A stretch of DNA of 64,000 bases, taken from NCBI RefSeq assembly GCF_004152845.1, contig NZ_SEON01000005.1, positions 62,001 to 126,000 of the forward strand, given 5' to 3'. The stretch is from Sphingobium fuliginis (lineage in GTDB: Bacteria; Pseudomonadota; Alphaproteobacteria; Sphingomonadales; Sphingomonadaceae). The notes below the pieces were generated by a model. The model saw nothing but the letters and a program-made list of their open reading frames with translations. It did no database searches and was not told the origin of the DNA. This document shows, piece after piece, positions 44,503 to 53,272 of the stretch (within the stretch, counting starts at the first letter, position 1; each line of letters starts with the position of its first letter). The position numbers were made by a program, and so were the translations under genes.

Positions 44503-45822
44503 ATGAAGATCACGATGATCGGCACGGGCTATGTCGGGCTGGTATCAGGCGCCTGCTTTGCCGATTTCGGCCATGACGTGGTGTGCGTGGACAAGGATGC
44601 AGGCAAGATCGCCGCAATCGAATCCGGACGCATGCCGATTTTCGAGCCGGGGCTCGACCATCTGGTAGGCAGCAATGCAGCGGCCGGAAGGCTGAGCTTC
44701 ACCACCGATCTGGCGAAGGGGGTGAAGGGCGCGGATGCGATCTTCATCGCCGTGGGCACGCCCTCGCGGCGCGGCGACGGGCATGCGGACCTGAGCTATG
44801 TCTATGCGGCAGCCAAGGAAATCGCAGAGTCGCTGGATGGGCCGACCGTCATCGTCACCAAGTCCACCGTTCCGGTCGGCACTGGGGACGAGGTCGAGCG
44901 GATCGTCCGGGAAGCGCGCCCCGATCTGGACATCCAGGTCGTGTCCAATCCGGAATTCCTGCGCGAAGGTGCGGCCATCGGGGATTTCAAGCGCCCGGAC
45001 CGGGTCGTGGTCGGCACCACCGGCAGCCAGCGGGCCATTGATGTGATGGCGCAGGTCTACCGGCCGCTGAATCTCAACCAGGCGCCGGTGATGTTCACCG
45101 GGCGGCGGACGGCCGAGTTGATCAAATATGCCGCCAACGCCTTCCTGGCGACCAAGATCACCTTCATCAACGAGATGGCGGACCTGTGCGAAGCGGTCGG
45201 CGCGGAGGTGCAGGATGTGTCGCGGGGGATCGGCCTCGATAACCGCATCGGGTCGAAATTCCTGCATGCTGGCCCAGGCTATGGCGGCTCCTGCTTCCCC
45301 AAAGATACGCTGGCGCTGGTGAAGACGGGGCAGGATTACGACACGCCGATCCGTATCGTCGAGACCGTCGTGCAGGTGAACGACCTGCGCAAGCGGGCCA
45401 TGGGGCGCAAGATCGTGAAGGCGCTGGGCGGCGAGGCGCGGGGCAAGACCGTGGCGCTGCTGGGCCTGACCTTCAAGCCCAATACCGACGACATGCGCGA
45501 TGCGCCGAGCCTGGCCATCGTGCAGGCGCTGGAGGATGCGGGGGCGAAGATAGTCGCCTATGATCCCGAGGGCATGGAGGTCGCCGCGCCACTAATGCCC
45601 AGCGTGACCATGGCGAAGGACGCTTATGAAGCGGCGACCGAGGCGGACGCGCTGGTATTGGTGACGGAGTGGGATGCGTTTCGGGCGCTGGACCTCAAGC
45701 GGCTGGCGGCTTCGATGAACGGACCGGTGCTGGTCGACCTGCGCAACATCTACCCGCGCCGGGAAGCCGAGGCGGCTGGCTTTGCGCTGACGCGGGTCGG
45801 AGGCAAGGGCGTTTCTGCCTGA
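44503..45822 (+). CDS. ugd: UDP-glucose 6-dehydrogenase
   Basis: A 439-residue enzyme making UDP-glucuronate. KITMIGTGYVGLVSGACFADFGHDV, GTPSRRGDGHADLSYV, NPEFLREGAAIGDF and the catalytic Cys in GPGYGGSCFPKDT are all present. It supplies glucuronate for sphingomonad glycans and glycosphingolipids. The TGA overlaps the next ATG (TGATG). Confidence 0.95.
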   Translation: MKITMIGTGYVGLVSGACFADFGHDVVCVDKDAGKIAAIESGRMPIFEPGLDHLVGSNAAAGRLSFTTDLAKGVKGADAIFIAVGTPSRRGDGHADLSYVYAAAKEIAESLDGPTVIVTKSTVPVGTGDEVERIVREARPDLDIQVVSNPEFLREGAAIGDFKRPDRVVVGTTGSQRAIDVMAQVYRPLNLNQAPVMFTGRRTAELIKYAANAFLATKITFINEMADLCEAVGAEVQDVSRGIGLDNRIGSKFLHAGPGYGGSCFPKDTLALVKTGQDYDTPIRIVETVVQVNDLRKRAMGRKIVKALGGEARGKTVALLGLTFKPNTDDMRDAPSLAIVQALEDAGAKIVAYDPEGMEVAAPLMPSVTMAKDAYEAATEADALVLVTEWDAFRALDLKRLAASMNGPVLVDLRNIYPRREAEAAGFALTRVGGKGVSA

Positions 45823-45947
45823 TGCTGCTGAAGCCAGAGCGAGGGCGCGATGAACGCGGCCTTCCCCGGCTGCATCATTGGGTGGTGGCGGTTCTTGCCT
45901 TGCTTGTCCTGACGCTGGTGGTGCCGGTGATTGCCGGGTTGATGTGA
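45822..45947 (+). CDS. Small single-TM protein (41 aa) coupled to ugd
   Basis: ATG 45822 overlaps the ugd stop by one base. The product has a basic start (LLKPERGRDERG), a turn and one membrane helix (VVAVLALLVLTLVVPVIAGLM). Translational coupling to ugd supports it being made. Function unknown. A hairpin follows at 45958. Confidence 0.5.
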   Translation: MLLKPERGRDERGLPRLHHWVVAVLALLVLTLVVPVIAGLM

Positions 45948-45957
45948 TGGAATATGC

Positions 45958-45977
45958 GCTCCTGCCTGCGCAGGAGC
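45958..45977. repeat. Short palindromic repeat (CTCCTGC type)
   Basis: GCTCCTGC-CTGC-GCAGGAGC is an 8-bp hairpin between convergent genes. Similar CTCCTGC/GCAGGAG palindromes are common between sphingomonad genes. It may also stop transcription. Confidence 0.5.
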
Positions 45978-45991
45978 ACATGCCGCTATTT

Positions 45992-46840
45992 TCAGGCCTT
46001 CAGTTTCCACCCGCGCCTGAGCAGCGCGTAGCACAGCATTCCAAGCGCGATATTCAGCCCCAGCAGCACCAGGCTGCCCACCACGACATCGCCGTCCGCC
46101 GCCGCGACGAAGCCGTAACGGAAGCCGGAAATGGCGTAGAAGAAGGGGTTGGCGTGGCTGATCGCGCGGAAGACGGGCGCGAGGCGGTCGATGGAATAGA
46201 AAGTCCCCGACAGCAGCGTCATCGGCCCGATCACGAAATTGGTGATGGCGGCGGCATGGTCGAACTTTTCCGCCCAGATGGAGGTCAGCACGCCGATGAA
46301 GGCGGTCAACCCCGCGCCCATCAGCCCGAACCAGAGGATCGCCCAGGGATGCGCCGGGGTCACATGCACCCCCGGCCACAGCGCCATGGCTCCCCATAGC
46401 GCCAGGCCGACGCAGAAGGCGCGCGTCACCGCCGCGCCCACCAGCGCCAGCAGCAATTCGCTGACGGACAGCGGCGGCATCAGATAATCGATCAGCGTCC
46501 CCTGCATCTTGCCCGCCAGCAGGGAGAAGCTGCTGTTCGCGAACGCATTGTTCATCATGCCCATGATCATCAGGCCCGGCGCGATGAAGTCCGCGAAGGG
46601 CACGCCCAGCACCTGGCGGTTGGCTCCGCCCAGCGCCAGGGTGAAGATGACCAGGAACATCAGCGTCGTAACGGCGGGTGCCCAGATCGTCTGGAGCTGC
46701 ACCTTCATGAAGCGTCGCACTTCCTTGCGGTACAGCGCGCGGGCTCCGGCCCAGTTGACGTTGCGGATAACCAGCTCGCCCGGCTCATGGAAAGGCGGCT
46801 GATGCGACAGGGAAGCAGCAATTTTGGACTGGTCGTTCAT
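45992..46840 (-). CDS. ABC-2 type transporter permease
   Basis: A 282-residue inner-membrane permease with six hydrophobic segments; motifs ADFIAPGLMIMGMMNNAFANSSFSLLAGKMQGTLIDYLMPPLS and FKAISHANPFFYAISGFRYG-like C-terminal part fit the NodJ/ABC-2 family that exports polysaccharides, lipids or drugs. No ATPase gene is adjacent in this window. Start ATG 46840. It is divergent from gcrA. Confidence 0.85.
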   Translation of the reverse strand: MNDQSKIAASLSHQPPFHEPGELVIRNVNWAGARALYRKEVRRFMKVQLQTIWAPAVTTLMFLVIFTLALGGANRQVLGVPFADFIAPGLMIMGMMNNAFANSSFSLLAGKMQGTLIDYLMPPLSVSELLLALVGAAVTRAFCVGLALWGAMALWPGVHVTPAHPWAILWFGLMGAGLTAFIGVLTSIWAEKFDHAAAITNFVIGPMTLLSGTFYSIDRLAPVFRAISHANPFFYAISGFRYGFVAAADGDVVVGSLVLLGLNIALGMLCYALLRRGWKLKA

Positions 46841-46957
46841 GGTCGGATCGACTATCGGCTGAGGGGTTGTGCCGCAAGGGCGTTGTGCACGGGAAATTGA
46901 ACCCGGGCCGGCGCGCCCCATATAGGGCGCGAATTTGAAATTTTGAGGAGTCATTCA

Positions 46958-47638
46958 TTGTCCTGGACCGACGAGCGTATCGACCAGCTCAAGGCAATGT
47001 GGGAACGTGGCCTGACCGCCAGCCAGATCGCGGACGAACTGGGCGGGGTCAGCCGTAACGCCGTGATCGGCAAGGCGCACCGCCTGGGCCTGCAATCGCG
47101 CCCATCCCCGGTGAAAGCCAACGAAGTGCCGAAAAAGGCCGCCCCGCCGCTGCGCAAGTCCGCAACGGAGGCCGAAGCGCCAAAGCCGGCCGCGCCGGCG
47201 CAGCATGCCGCGCCACCGCCCGCCCGCCCTGCGGCGCCGGCCGCGCCTACCCCGGCGCCCGCTGCCGCCGCGCCGGCGGCCGAAGCGCCTGCCGCGCCGC
47301 AGCCGCGCATCATCTCCGTGGGCCCCGGCGGCTTCCTGCGTCAGGGTCCGGGCGACCAGCAGGCGCCGATCCCCCCAGCCCCGCCGCGCCGCCTGGTCCC
47401 CGCAAAGCCCAGCCCGGAAATCGCCGGCAAGACCACGCTGCTCGACCTGACGGAGCGCATCTGCAAATGGCCGATGGGCCATCCGGGCGAGCCGGACTTC
47501 CATTTCTGCGGCGAAGCGGTGAACCCCGGCTTCCCCTATTGCGTCGAACATTGCGGACGCGCCTATCAGGCGCAGTTGCCGCGCGGCACTCGCCGTCCGC
47601 CGCCGCCCCTGCCCTTCGGTGGTCCGCGAGTTCGCTGA
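46958..47638 (+). CDS. gcrA: GcrA cell-cycle regulator
   Basis: A 226-residue sigma70-dependent coactivator that acts on promoters with methylated GANTC sites. N-terminal SWTDERIDQLKAMWERGLTASQIADELGGVSRNAVIGKAHRLGLQ is the DNA-binding domain; the Cys-rich end ICKWPMGHPGEPDFHFCGEAVNPG contacts sigma70. The middle is Ala/Pro-rich and long. The start is TTG at 46958, with GAGGAG seven bases upstream; an earlier TTG at 46943 lies inside that ribosome site region. Ends at a terminator. Confidence 0.92.
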   Translation: MSWTDERIDQLKAMWERGLTASQIADELGGVSRNAVIGKAHRLGLQSRPSPVKANEVPKKAAPPLRKSATEAEAPKPAAPAQHAAPPPARPAAPAAPTPAPAAAAPAAEAPAAPQPRIISVGPGGFLRQGPGDQQAPIPPAPPRRLVPAKPSPEIAGKTTLLDLTERICKWPMGHPGEPDFHFCGEAVNPGFPYCVEHCGRAYQAQLPRGTRRPPPPLPFGGPRVR

Positions 47639-47660
47639 TCGCCAGAGCAGACCGGGATGA

Positions 47661-47693
47661 AAAAGGGCCGCTCCATTTGGAAGCGGCCCTTTT
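47661..47693. terminator. Bidirectional terminator after gcrA and ohr
   Basis: AAAAGGGCCGCT and AGCGGCCCTTTT form a 12-bp stem with an inner CC/GG pair, with T-runs on both strands, between convergent gcrA and ohr. Confidence 0.85.
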
Positions 47694-47709
47694 CATTGGC
47701 TGTGGCGCG

Positions 47710-48135
47710 TCAGGCGATGGTCAGCCCGACATCGACATTGTTGCGCGTGGCGTTGGAATAGGGGCAAATCTGGTGCGCCGCGGCGACCAGCCTTTCCGCG
47801 TCGGCCCGCTCCACGCCAGGCAGGCTGATCTCCAGATCGGCGGTGATGCCGAACCCGCCCGCCGCGCGCGGACCTATGCCGACGGTCGCGGTGACGGCTA
47901 CATCCTGCGGCACGCGGATCTTCAACTGACCACCTGCAACCTTGAGAGCGCCGATGAAGCAGGCCGAATAGCCCGCGGCGAAAAGCTGCTCGGGATTGCT
48001 GCCATCGCCGCCGGGACCGCCCAGTTCCTTCGGGGTCGACAGCTTTACAGCGAAGCGGCCGTCTTCCGAACGGGCTTCCCCATCGCGGCCTCCAGTGGCG
48101 GTGGCACGGGTACGATATTTCACATCGACGGACAT
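47710..48135 (-). CDS. ohr: Organic hydroperoxide resistance protein (Ohr/OsmC)
   Basis: A 141-residue thiol peroxidase that reduces organic hydroperoxides. The two catalytic cysteines are C59 ([13 protein letters not shown]) and C124 ([16 protein letters not shown]), the Ohr rather than OsmC pattern. Divergent from ohrR; a promoter region with palindromes lies between. Confidence 0.9.
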   Translation of the reverse strand: MSVDVKYRTRATATGGRDGEARSEDGRFAVKLSTPKELGGPGGDGSNPEQLFAAGYSACFIGALKVAGGQLKIRVPQDVAVTATVGIGPRAAGGFGITADLEISLPGVERADAERLVAAAHQICPYSNATRNNVDVGLTIA

Positions 48136-48157
48136 GGGCTTGCTCCTTCATATTTCA

Positions 48158-48179
48158 CGATAATCATTATCGCGATAAT
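48158..48179. promoter_or_regulatory. Likely OhrR operator (ohr side)
   Basis: CGATAAT-C-ATTATCG at 48158-48172 and the overlapping palindrome ATTATCG-CGATAAT at 48166-48179 give three half-sites about 22-43 bp upstream of ohr. Overlapping symmetry suits a MarR-type dimer. Assignment to OhrR is from place only. Confidence 0.6.
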
Positions 48180-48224
48180 TTTTAGATAGATATGGCGCGG
48201 CCCTTTGTCCAGCATTTTATTTAT

Positions 48225-48243
48225 CACGATATATATTTTCGTG
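48225..48243. promoter_or_regulatory. Second likely operator (ohrR side)
   Basis: CACGA-N9-TCGTG at 48225-48243, near the ohrR start, shares the CACGATA element with the ohr-side site (48156). It suggests that OhrR also controls its own gene. Confidence 0.45.
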
Positions 48244-48270
48244 CTATGGAACCTGCAAAGGAGACCGCCC

Positions 48271-48708
48271 ATGCCCGCCGCCCTGCCGCTCGACGATCAA
48301 CTCTGCTTCTCGCTCTATGCCGCCAGCATGGCGATCGGCCGCGCCTACAAGCCAATGCTCGACCGACTGGGCATCACCTACCCGCAATATCTGGTGCTGC
48401 ATGCCCTATGGGAACAGGACGGCCGCACTATCGGCCAGATCGCGGAGCGTCTGTCGCTCGAATCCAGCACGGTGACGCCGCTGGTCAAGCGGCTGGAAGC
48501 GGCAGGCTTCCTCACCCGCGCCCGCAGCACGGCCGACGAACGGCGCGTCGACGTGCGCCTGACGGAGCGCGGCGCGGCGATGCGGGAGGAATGCGGCTGC
48601 CTGGGCGAAACCCTGCTCGAACGGTCCGGCATGGACGGGATGCAACTGGCCGACCTCAATGAGCGGGTGAAGCAGTTGTGGGCCGCGTTGCGCGATCCGC
48701 TGCCCTGA
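48271..48708 (+). CDS. ohrR: OhrR, MarR-family peroxide sensor
   Basis: A 145-residue repressor. C12 in DDQLCFSLYAAS matches the reactive cysteine of OhrR. Winged helix: TYPQYLVLHALWEQDGRTIGQIAERLSLESSTVTPLVKRLEAAGFL, then DERRVDVRLTERG. The ATG at 48271 has AAAGGAG seven bases upstream. It likely represses ohr until oxidised. Confidence 0.92.
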   Translation: MPAALPLDDQLCFSLYAASMAIGRAYKPMLDRLGITYPQYLVLHALWEQDGRTIGQIAERLSLESSTVTPLVKRLEAAGFLTRARSTADERRVDVRLTERGAAMREECGCLGETLLERSGMDGMQLADLNERVKQLWAALRDPLP

Positions 48709-48755
48709 ACAACGCGCGCTTGCGCCTGCCATCCGCCGGCTTATAGCTTGTGCCC

Positions 48756-50732
48756 ATGTCCGAAGACCTGTTCGCCGCCAATCCCTCCGCCACCCCGCAA
48801 TATGACGCCTCCGCCATTGAAGTGCTGGAGGGGCTGGAGCCGGTGCGCCGCCGCCCCGGCATGTATATCGGCGGCACGGACGAGCGCGCGCTGCACCATC
48901 TTGCCAGCGAAGTGCTGGACAACAGCATGGACGAGGCGGTCGCGGGCCATGCGACGCGGATCGAGGTGCTGCTGGAGCCAGGCAACAGGCTGACCATCAC
49001 CGACAACGGCCGGGGCATCCCGGTCGACCCGCATCCCAAATTTCCCGGCAAGTCGGCGCTGGAGGTGATCCTGACCACGCTCCATTCGGGCGGCAAGTTC
49101 ACCGACAAGGCTTATGCGACGTCGGGCGGTCTGCACGGCGTTGGCATCAGCGTGGTCAATGCGCTGTCGGTCGTCACGGTGATCGAAGTGGCGCGCAACA
49201 AGGAACTATTCCGCCAGAGCTTTGCCCAGGGCCTGCCCACCAGTGGGCTGGAGAAGGTCGGCGCGGCGCCCAATCGGCGCGGCACATCGGTCAGCTTCAT
49301 TCCCGACACGGAGATTTTCGGGGAGCAGAAGTTCAAGCCTTCCCGTCTTTATCGCCTTGCACGGTCCAAGGCCTATCTTTTCGCGGGCGTGGAAATCCGC
49401 TGGAAATGCGCGCCGGAACTCATCACCGACGATACGCCGGCCGAGGCGGTGTTCCAGTTCCCCGGCGGACTGGCCGATCATCTGAAGGAACAGGTGGGCG
49501 ACCGTGAATGCGCGACCAGCGCCTTCTTTTCGGGGAGTCAGGATTTTCCGGACTCGGCCGGGCGCGTGGAATGGGCGGTTGCTTGGCCGCTCTGGTCCGA
49601 TGGTAGCTACTCCTGGTATTGCAACACCATTCCGACGCCCGATGGCGGCACGCATGAGACCGGCCTGCGCGCCGCGTTGGTGAAGGGCATCCGCGCCTTC
49701 GGAGAACTGGTGGGGCAGAAGAAGGCGAAGGACATCACCGCCGACGACATCGTGACTTCTTCGGAAATCATGCTGTCGGTCTTCATCCGCGATCCGCAGT
49801 TCCAGAGCCAGACCAAGGACCGGCTCACCAGCCCGGAGGCGGCGCGGCTGGTCGAAAATGCGGTGCGCGACCATTTCGACCATTATCTTTCCGACCATAT
49901 GGAGCGCGGCAAGGCGCTGCTCGCCTATGTGCTCGACCGGATGGACGAGCGCCTGAAACGCAAGCAGGAGAAGGAGGTCAAGCGCAAGACCGCCACCAGC
50001 GCGCGCAAGTTGCGGCTGCCGGGCAAGCTGACCGACTGTTCGAACGACGATCCGGAGGGAGCGGAAATCTTCCTGGTCGAGGGCGATTCGGCCGGCGGCT
50101 CCGCCAAGCAGGCGCGTGACCGCAAGACGCAGGCGATCCTGCCCTTGCGCGGCAAGATATTGAACGTCGCCTCCGCCAATACCGCCAAGATCCTCGCCAA
50201 TCAGGAGATTGCCGACATGATCCTGGCGCTGGGCTGCGGCACGCGCAAGGACTGCAATCCCGACAATCTGCGCTACGAACGCATCGTCATCATGACCGAC
50301 GCCGACGTCGACGGCGCGCATATCGCGACGCTGCTGATGACCTTCTTCTTCCAGGAGATGCCGGAACTGGTGCGGCGGGGCCATCTCTATCTGGCGCAGC
50401 CGCCGCTCTACCGCCTGACAGCGGGAGGCAAGAGCCTCTATGCCAAGGACGACGCCCATCGGGAGCAAATCCTGGCCAAGGAGTTCAAGGGAAAGAAGGT
50501 CGACGTCAGCCGCTTCAAGGGCTTGGGCGAGATGAACCCGGCGCAGCTTCGCGAAACGACGATGGACCCCAAGACCCGCAGCCTGATCCGCGTCACCCTG
50601 CCCGACGACATAGAGGACCGGCAGCAGGTCCGTGAACTGGTCGACCGGCTGATGGGCACCAATCCGGCTCATCGCTTTGCCTTCATCCAGGAGAATGCGG
50701 CAACGGTCGATGAGGAGACAATCGACGCCTGA
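48756..50732 (+). CDS. parE: DNA topoisomerase IV subunit B
   Basis: A 658-residue ATPase subunit. VRRRPGMYIGGTDERALHHLASEVLDNSMDEAVAG, ITDNGRGIPVDPHPKFPGKSALEVILTTLHSGGKF, SGGLHGVGISVVNALS, the TOPRIM EGDSAGG and TDADVDGAHIATLL are all present. ATG 48756; the GTG at 48750 is a less likely start. Partner parC is at 27.4 kb. Confidence 0.95.
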   Translation: MSEDLFAANPSATPQYDASAIEVLEGLEPVRRRPGMYIGGTDERALHHLASEVLDNSMDEAVAGHATRIEVLLEPGNRLTITDNGRGIPVDPHPKFPGKSALEVILTTLHSGGKFTDKAYATSGGLHGVGISVVNALSVVTVIEVARNKELFRQSFAQGLPTSGLEKVGAAPNRRGTSVSFIPDTEIFGEQKFKPSRLYRLARSKAYLFAGVEIRWKCAPELITDDTPAEAVFQFPGGLADHLKEQVGDRECATSAFFSGSQDFPDSAGRVEWAVAWPLWSDGSYSWYCNTIPTPDGGTHETGLRAALVKGIRAFGELVGQKKAKDITADDIVTSSEIMLSVFIRDPQFQSQTKDRLTSPEAARLVENAVRDHFDHYLSDHMERGKALLAYVLDRMDERLKRKQEKEVKRKTATSARKLRLPGKLTDCSNDDPEGAEIFLVEGDSAGGSAKQARDRKTQAILPLRGKILNVASANTAKILANQEIADMILALGCGTRKDCNPDNLRYERIVIMTDADVDGAHIATLLMTFFFQEMPELVRRGHLYLAQPPLYRLTAGGKSLYAKDDAHREQILAKEFKGKKVDVSRFKGLGEMNPAQLRETTMDPKTRSLIRVTLPDDIEDRQQVRELVDRLMGTNPAHRFAFIQENAATVDEETIDA

Positions 50733-50795
50733 GAAGCGATTTTCTTCTTGATTGCGGCAAAGCGGCAGAGCGGATTTTTGCGATAGCCCGAAAAC

Positions 50796-50825
50796 TGCCG
50801 GGCAAAAATCTGCCGGCAATTTTTT
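50796..50825 (+). terminator. Probable terminator after parE
   Basis: TGCCGG and CCGGCA form a 6-bp stem with an 11-nt loop, followed by ATTTTTT at 50819-50825, about 64 bp past the parE stop. Confidence 0.5.
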
Positions 50826-50890
50826 GCCTACCGCCGCGTTAACCAGCGCGGGGCACCGGATGTTCAATTTTCGGCGGGATACGGGCAAGC

Positions 50891-51952
50891 ATGTCAGGCT
50901 TCGTCCCGCCCATTCCCTCATCGGCTCTGCGTCGCTTCGCGCTTCGCGCCAGCGCCACCCTGCTGCTGGCGGCGAGCGGCCATGCTCTGGCGCAGGCGCC
51001 GCTGGGGGCTATTCCGGACATCTTCACGCAGAGCCGGTCGGCCTATACGCCCGCCGAACGCGTCGCCGCCAATCTTCTCGCGGGCGGCATGAGCCGTCTG
51101 GCAGCAATCAGTGCGCAGCAAGGCGGCACGGCCAGTCCAGCGCCTTGGGTGGGGCAACCGCCTTTCCCGGAAGCGATGATCATCAACGATCGGCGCATCA
51201 ACGACTTCAGCGGCAAATTGCCCGGTTGGCGGTTGCAGGGGGTCCAGCTTTCCGTACTGAGCTATCGCCAGCCGGTGCTGGTGCCCGGCTTCATGCAGGG
51301 ATTTTTGCCAGACCCGACGGCTGCCGCAACGCCACGGGCCAGCGCGTTCGTCATGCCGGCCCGCCCGGTTCCGGCGCTTTCGGGCCAGATCATGCCGCGC
51401 AATGGGCAACCGGATGTTTTCGGATCGGTCGCCATGCCGATTTCCCGGACGCTGCTCGACAGCAAATGGGCTTCCGTTTCGGCGGTGCTGCCCGGCAAGG
51501 GGGTCTGGAGCGGTGTCCTGAACGCGGCTCGCGGATCGACGGCGCAGCAGCAGGTCGAGATGATCAATGGCTGGGTCAATCGCCGGCTGCATTTCGTCGA
51601 TGACCGGCAGGGCGGCGACAACTGGGCTTCGGCGGCGCGGACGCTGCAGAGCGGCGCTGGCGATTGCGAGGATTATGCCATCGCCAAGATGAAGCTGCTG
51701 GAGGCGGCGGGTTTCGACCGCCGCGCCATGTTCCTGGTCATCGCCCGCGACCTGGTGCGGCAGGCGGACCATGCCGTGCTGGCGGTGCGGATCAGGGACG
51801 AGTTGATGATCCTGGACAACATGACCGACCGGGTGCTGCCTTCGTCCAGCGTCAGCGATTATCGGCCGATCATGAGCTTCAATGCCTTTGGGCGCTGGAC
51901 TCATGGCTATCGGGTGACGCCGCCGCAGCCGGTGCAGTTTGCGGCGCGGTGA
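50891..51952 (+). CDS. LapG-type periplasmic cysteine protease (BTLCP, DUF920)
   Basis: A 353-residue protein with a signal peptide (FALRASATLLLAASGHALAQA). The C-terminal half carries the transglutaminase-like triad: C259 in GAGDCEDYAIAKM, H294 in DHAVLAVR and D309 in MILDNM, as in LapG, which cleaves large adhesins from the cell surface when c-di-GMP is low. LapG proteins are usually near 230 residues; about 165 extra residues precede the domain here. It converges with the secretion operon of the giant adhesin, 45 bp from its last gene. LapD is not in the window. Confidence 0.8.
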   Translation: MSGFVPPIPSSALRRFALRASATLLLAASGHALAQAPLGAIPDIFTQSRSAYTPAERVAANLLAGGMSRLAAISAQQGGTASPAPWVGQPPFPEAMIINDRRINDFSGKLPGWRLQGVQLSVLSYRQPVLVPGFMQGFLPDPTAAATPRASAFVMPARPVPALSGQIMPRNGQPDVFGSVAMPISRTLLDSKWASVSAVLPGKGVWSGVLNAARGSTAQQQVEMINGWVNRRLHFVDDRQGGDNWASAARTLQSGAGDCEDYAIAKMKLLEAAGFDRRAMFLVIARDLVRQADHAVLAVRIRDELMILDNMTDRVLPSSSVSDYRPIMSFNAFGRWTHGYRVTPPQPVQFAAR

Positions 51953-51997
51953 TCGCGCGCCCTTGGTGCATCGTCCTTCGCATTGTTGAGGACAGGC

Positions 51998-53272
51998 TTA
52001 CCGCTCCCGCAGCGCTTCCGACCGCGCCTTCATGATCGGCTTCAACAGATAGGCCAGCACCGACTTGCGGCCGGTCAGGATTTCCACATCGCAAACCATG
52101 CCCGGCGTGATCGGCAGCTTGTGCGCGCCTGAACCGAGCCAGGCGCGGTCCGTCTCCACGACCACGGTGAAATAGGCTTCTCGCGTCGCTTCGTCATAGA
52201 CGCTGTCGGCGGAGACCTGCTGCACCGTGCCCGTCAGCCCGCCATAGATCGAGAAGTCATAGGCCGTCACCTTCACCACGGCCCGGTCGCCGGTCTTGAT
52301 GAAGGCGATGTCGTTGGGCTTCACCCGCGCCTCGACCAGCAGCTTTTCGCCCACCGGGACGATCTGCATGATCTTCTGACCGGGACTGACGAAACCGCCA
52401 ATGGTCGTCACCTGCACGTCATTGACCACACCATCGACGGGCGAGCGGATCTCCGCCCGCTGCGCCCGTCCCTTTGCGCCCCGAAGGGACTCGCTGTTGA
52501 CGGCGATCTTCGCCTCCAACTGGCTACGCTCGTTGAGCGCGTCCTGACGGAACTGGTAATTGGCTTCCGAAAGCTGCGCCTGCGCCTCGCGGATCGCGGC
52601 GGACGCACGCGAAGCCTGCTGCTGCGCGGCATTGAGCCGCCCCTGCGCGTCCACCAGTTCGCGGCGGGCGTCGAGCAATTCGGTCTGTGGGATGATCGAT
52701 TTCGCCGCGAGCGGTTCCAGCATCGCCACCCGCTGGCGCGCAAGCTGGACGCTGCCGCCCAGGCTGTCGATGGTCGCCTGCGCCTCGCCCAGTTCGCGGC
52801 GGCGCTGGTCGACCTGGGCCGCAAGCGCGTCCTGCTTGCTGCGAAGCGCCGACTGGCGGACGGCGGCGAGCGCCTGTTCCTGCTGGCATTCCGGCCCGCC
52901 GGTCGTGCAAGCCGCGCCTTCACCCGTGCCTTCCCGCTCCAGACGCCCGGCGCGCGCGGTCAGCGAGCGCGTCTCCGCCTGAAGCTGCCCCAGTTCCGAA
53001 GCCAGCATCGCATCGTCGAGCCGCACCAGAAGCTGGCCCTTGCTGACCTTCTGGCCGGAGCGGACCAGTATTTCCTCGATCGTGGTGGGTTCGGCGGACT
53101 GGATGACCTGCGCCTTGCTGGACGGGATCACCCTGCCCTGTCCATGCGTCACCTCGTCCACCGGCGCCAGGCTGGCCCACATCAGGAAGACCAGCATGCC
53201 GCCGCCGCTGTAGAGAATGACCTGCTTGTTGCCCGGTTGTCCCCGCAGCCAGCCTATCCAGCGCGAAATCAT
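51998..53272 (-). CDS. HlyD-family type I secretion adaptor (LapC/PrsE-like)
   Basis: A 424-residue periplasmic adaptor. One N-terminal TM helix (VILYSGGGMLVFLMWASLAPV) then GQGRVIPSSKAQVIQSAEPTTIEEILVRSGQKVSKGQLLVRLDD (lipoyl part), a long coiled-coil hairpin and a barrel with NDVQVTTIGGFVSPGQKIMQIVP and the C-terminal PGMVCDVEILTGRKSVLAYLLKPI. It bridges ATPase and TolC. Start overlaps the SleB stop by four bases. Confidence 0.93.
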   Translation of the reverse strand: MISRWIGWLRGQPGNKQVILYSGGGMLVFLMWASLAPVDEVTHGQGRVIPSSKAQVIQSAEPTTIEEILVRSGQKVSKGQLLVRLDDAMLASELGQLQAETRSLTARAGRLEREGTGEGAACTTGGPECQQEQALAAVRQSALRSKQDALAAQVDQRRRELGEAQATIDSLGGSVQLARQRVAMLEPLAAKSIIPQTELLDARRELVDAQGRLNAAQQQASRASAAIREAQAQLSEANYQFRQDALNERSQLEAKIAVNSESLRGAKGRAQRAEIRSPVDGVVNDVQVTTIGGFVSPGQKIMQIVPVGEKLLVEARVKPNDIAFIKTGDRAVVKVTAYDFSIYGGLTGTVQQVSADSVYDEATREAYFTVVVETDRAWLGSGAHKLPITPGMVCDVEILTGRKSVLAYLLKPIMKARSEALRER

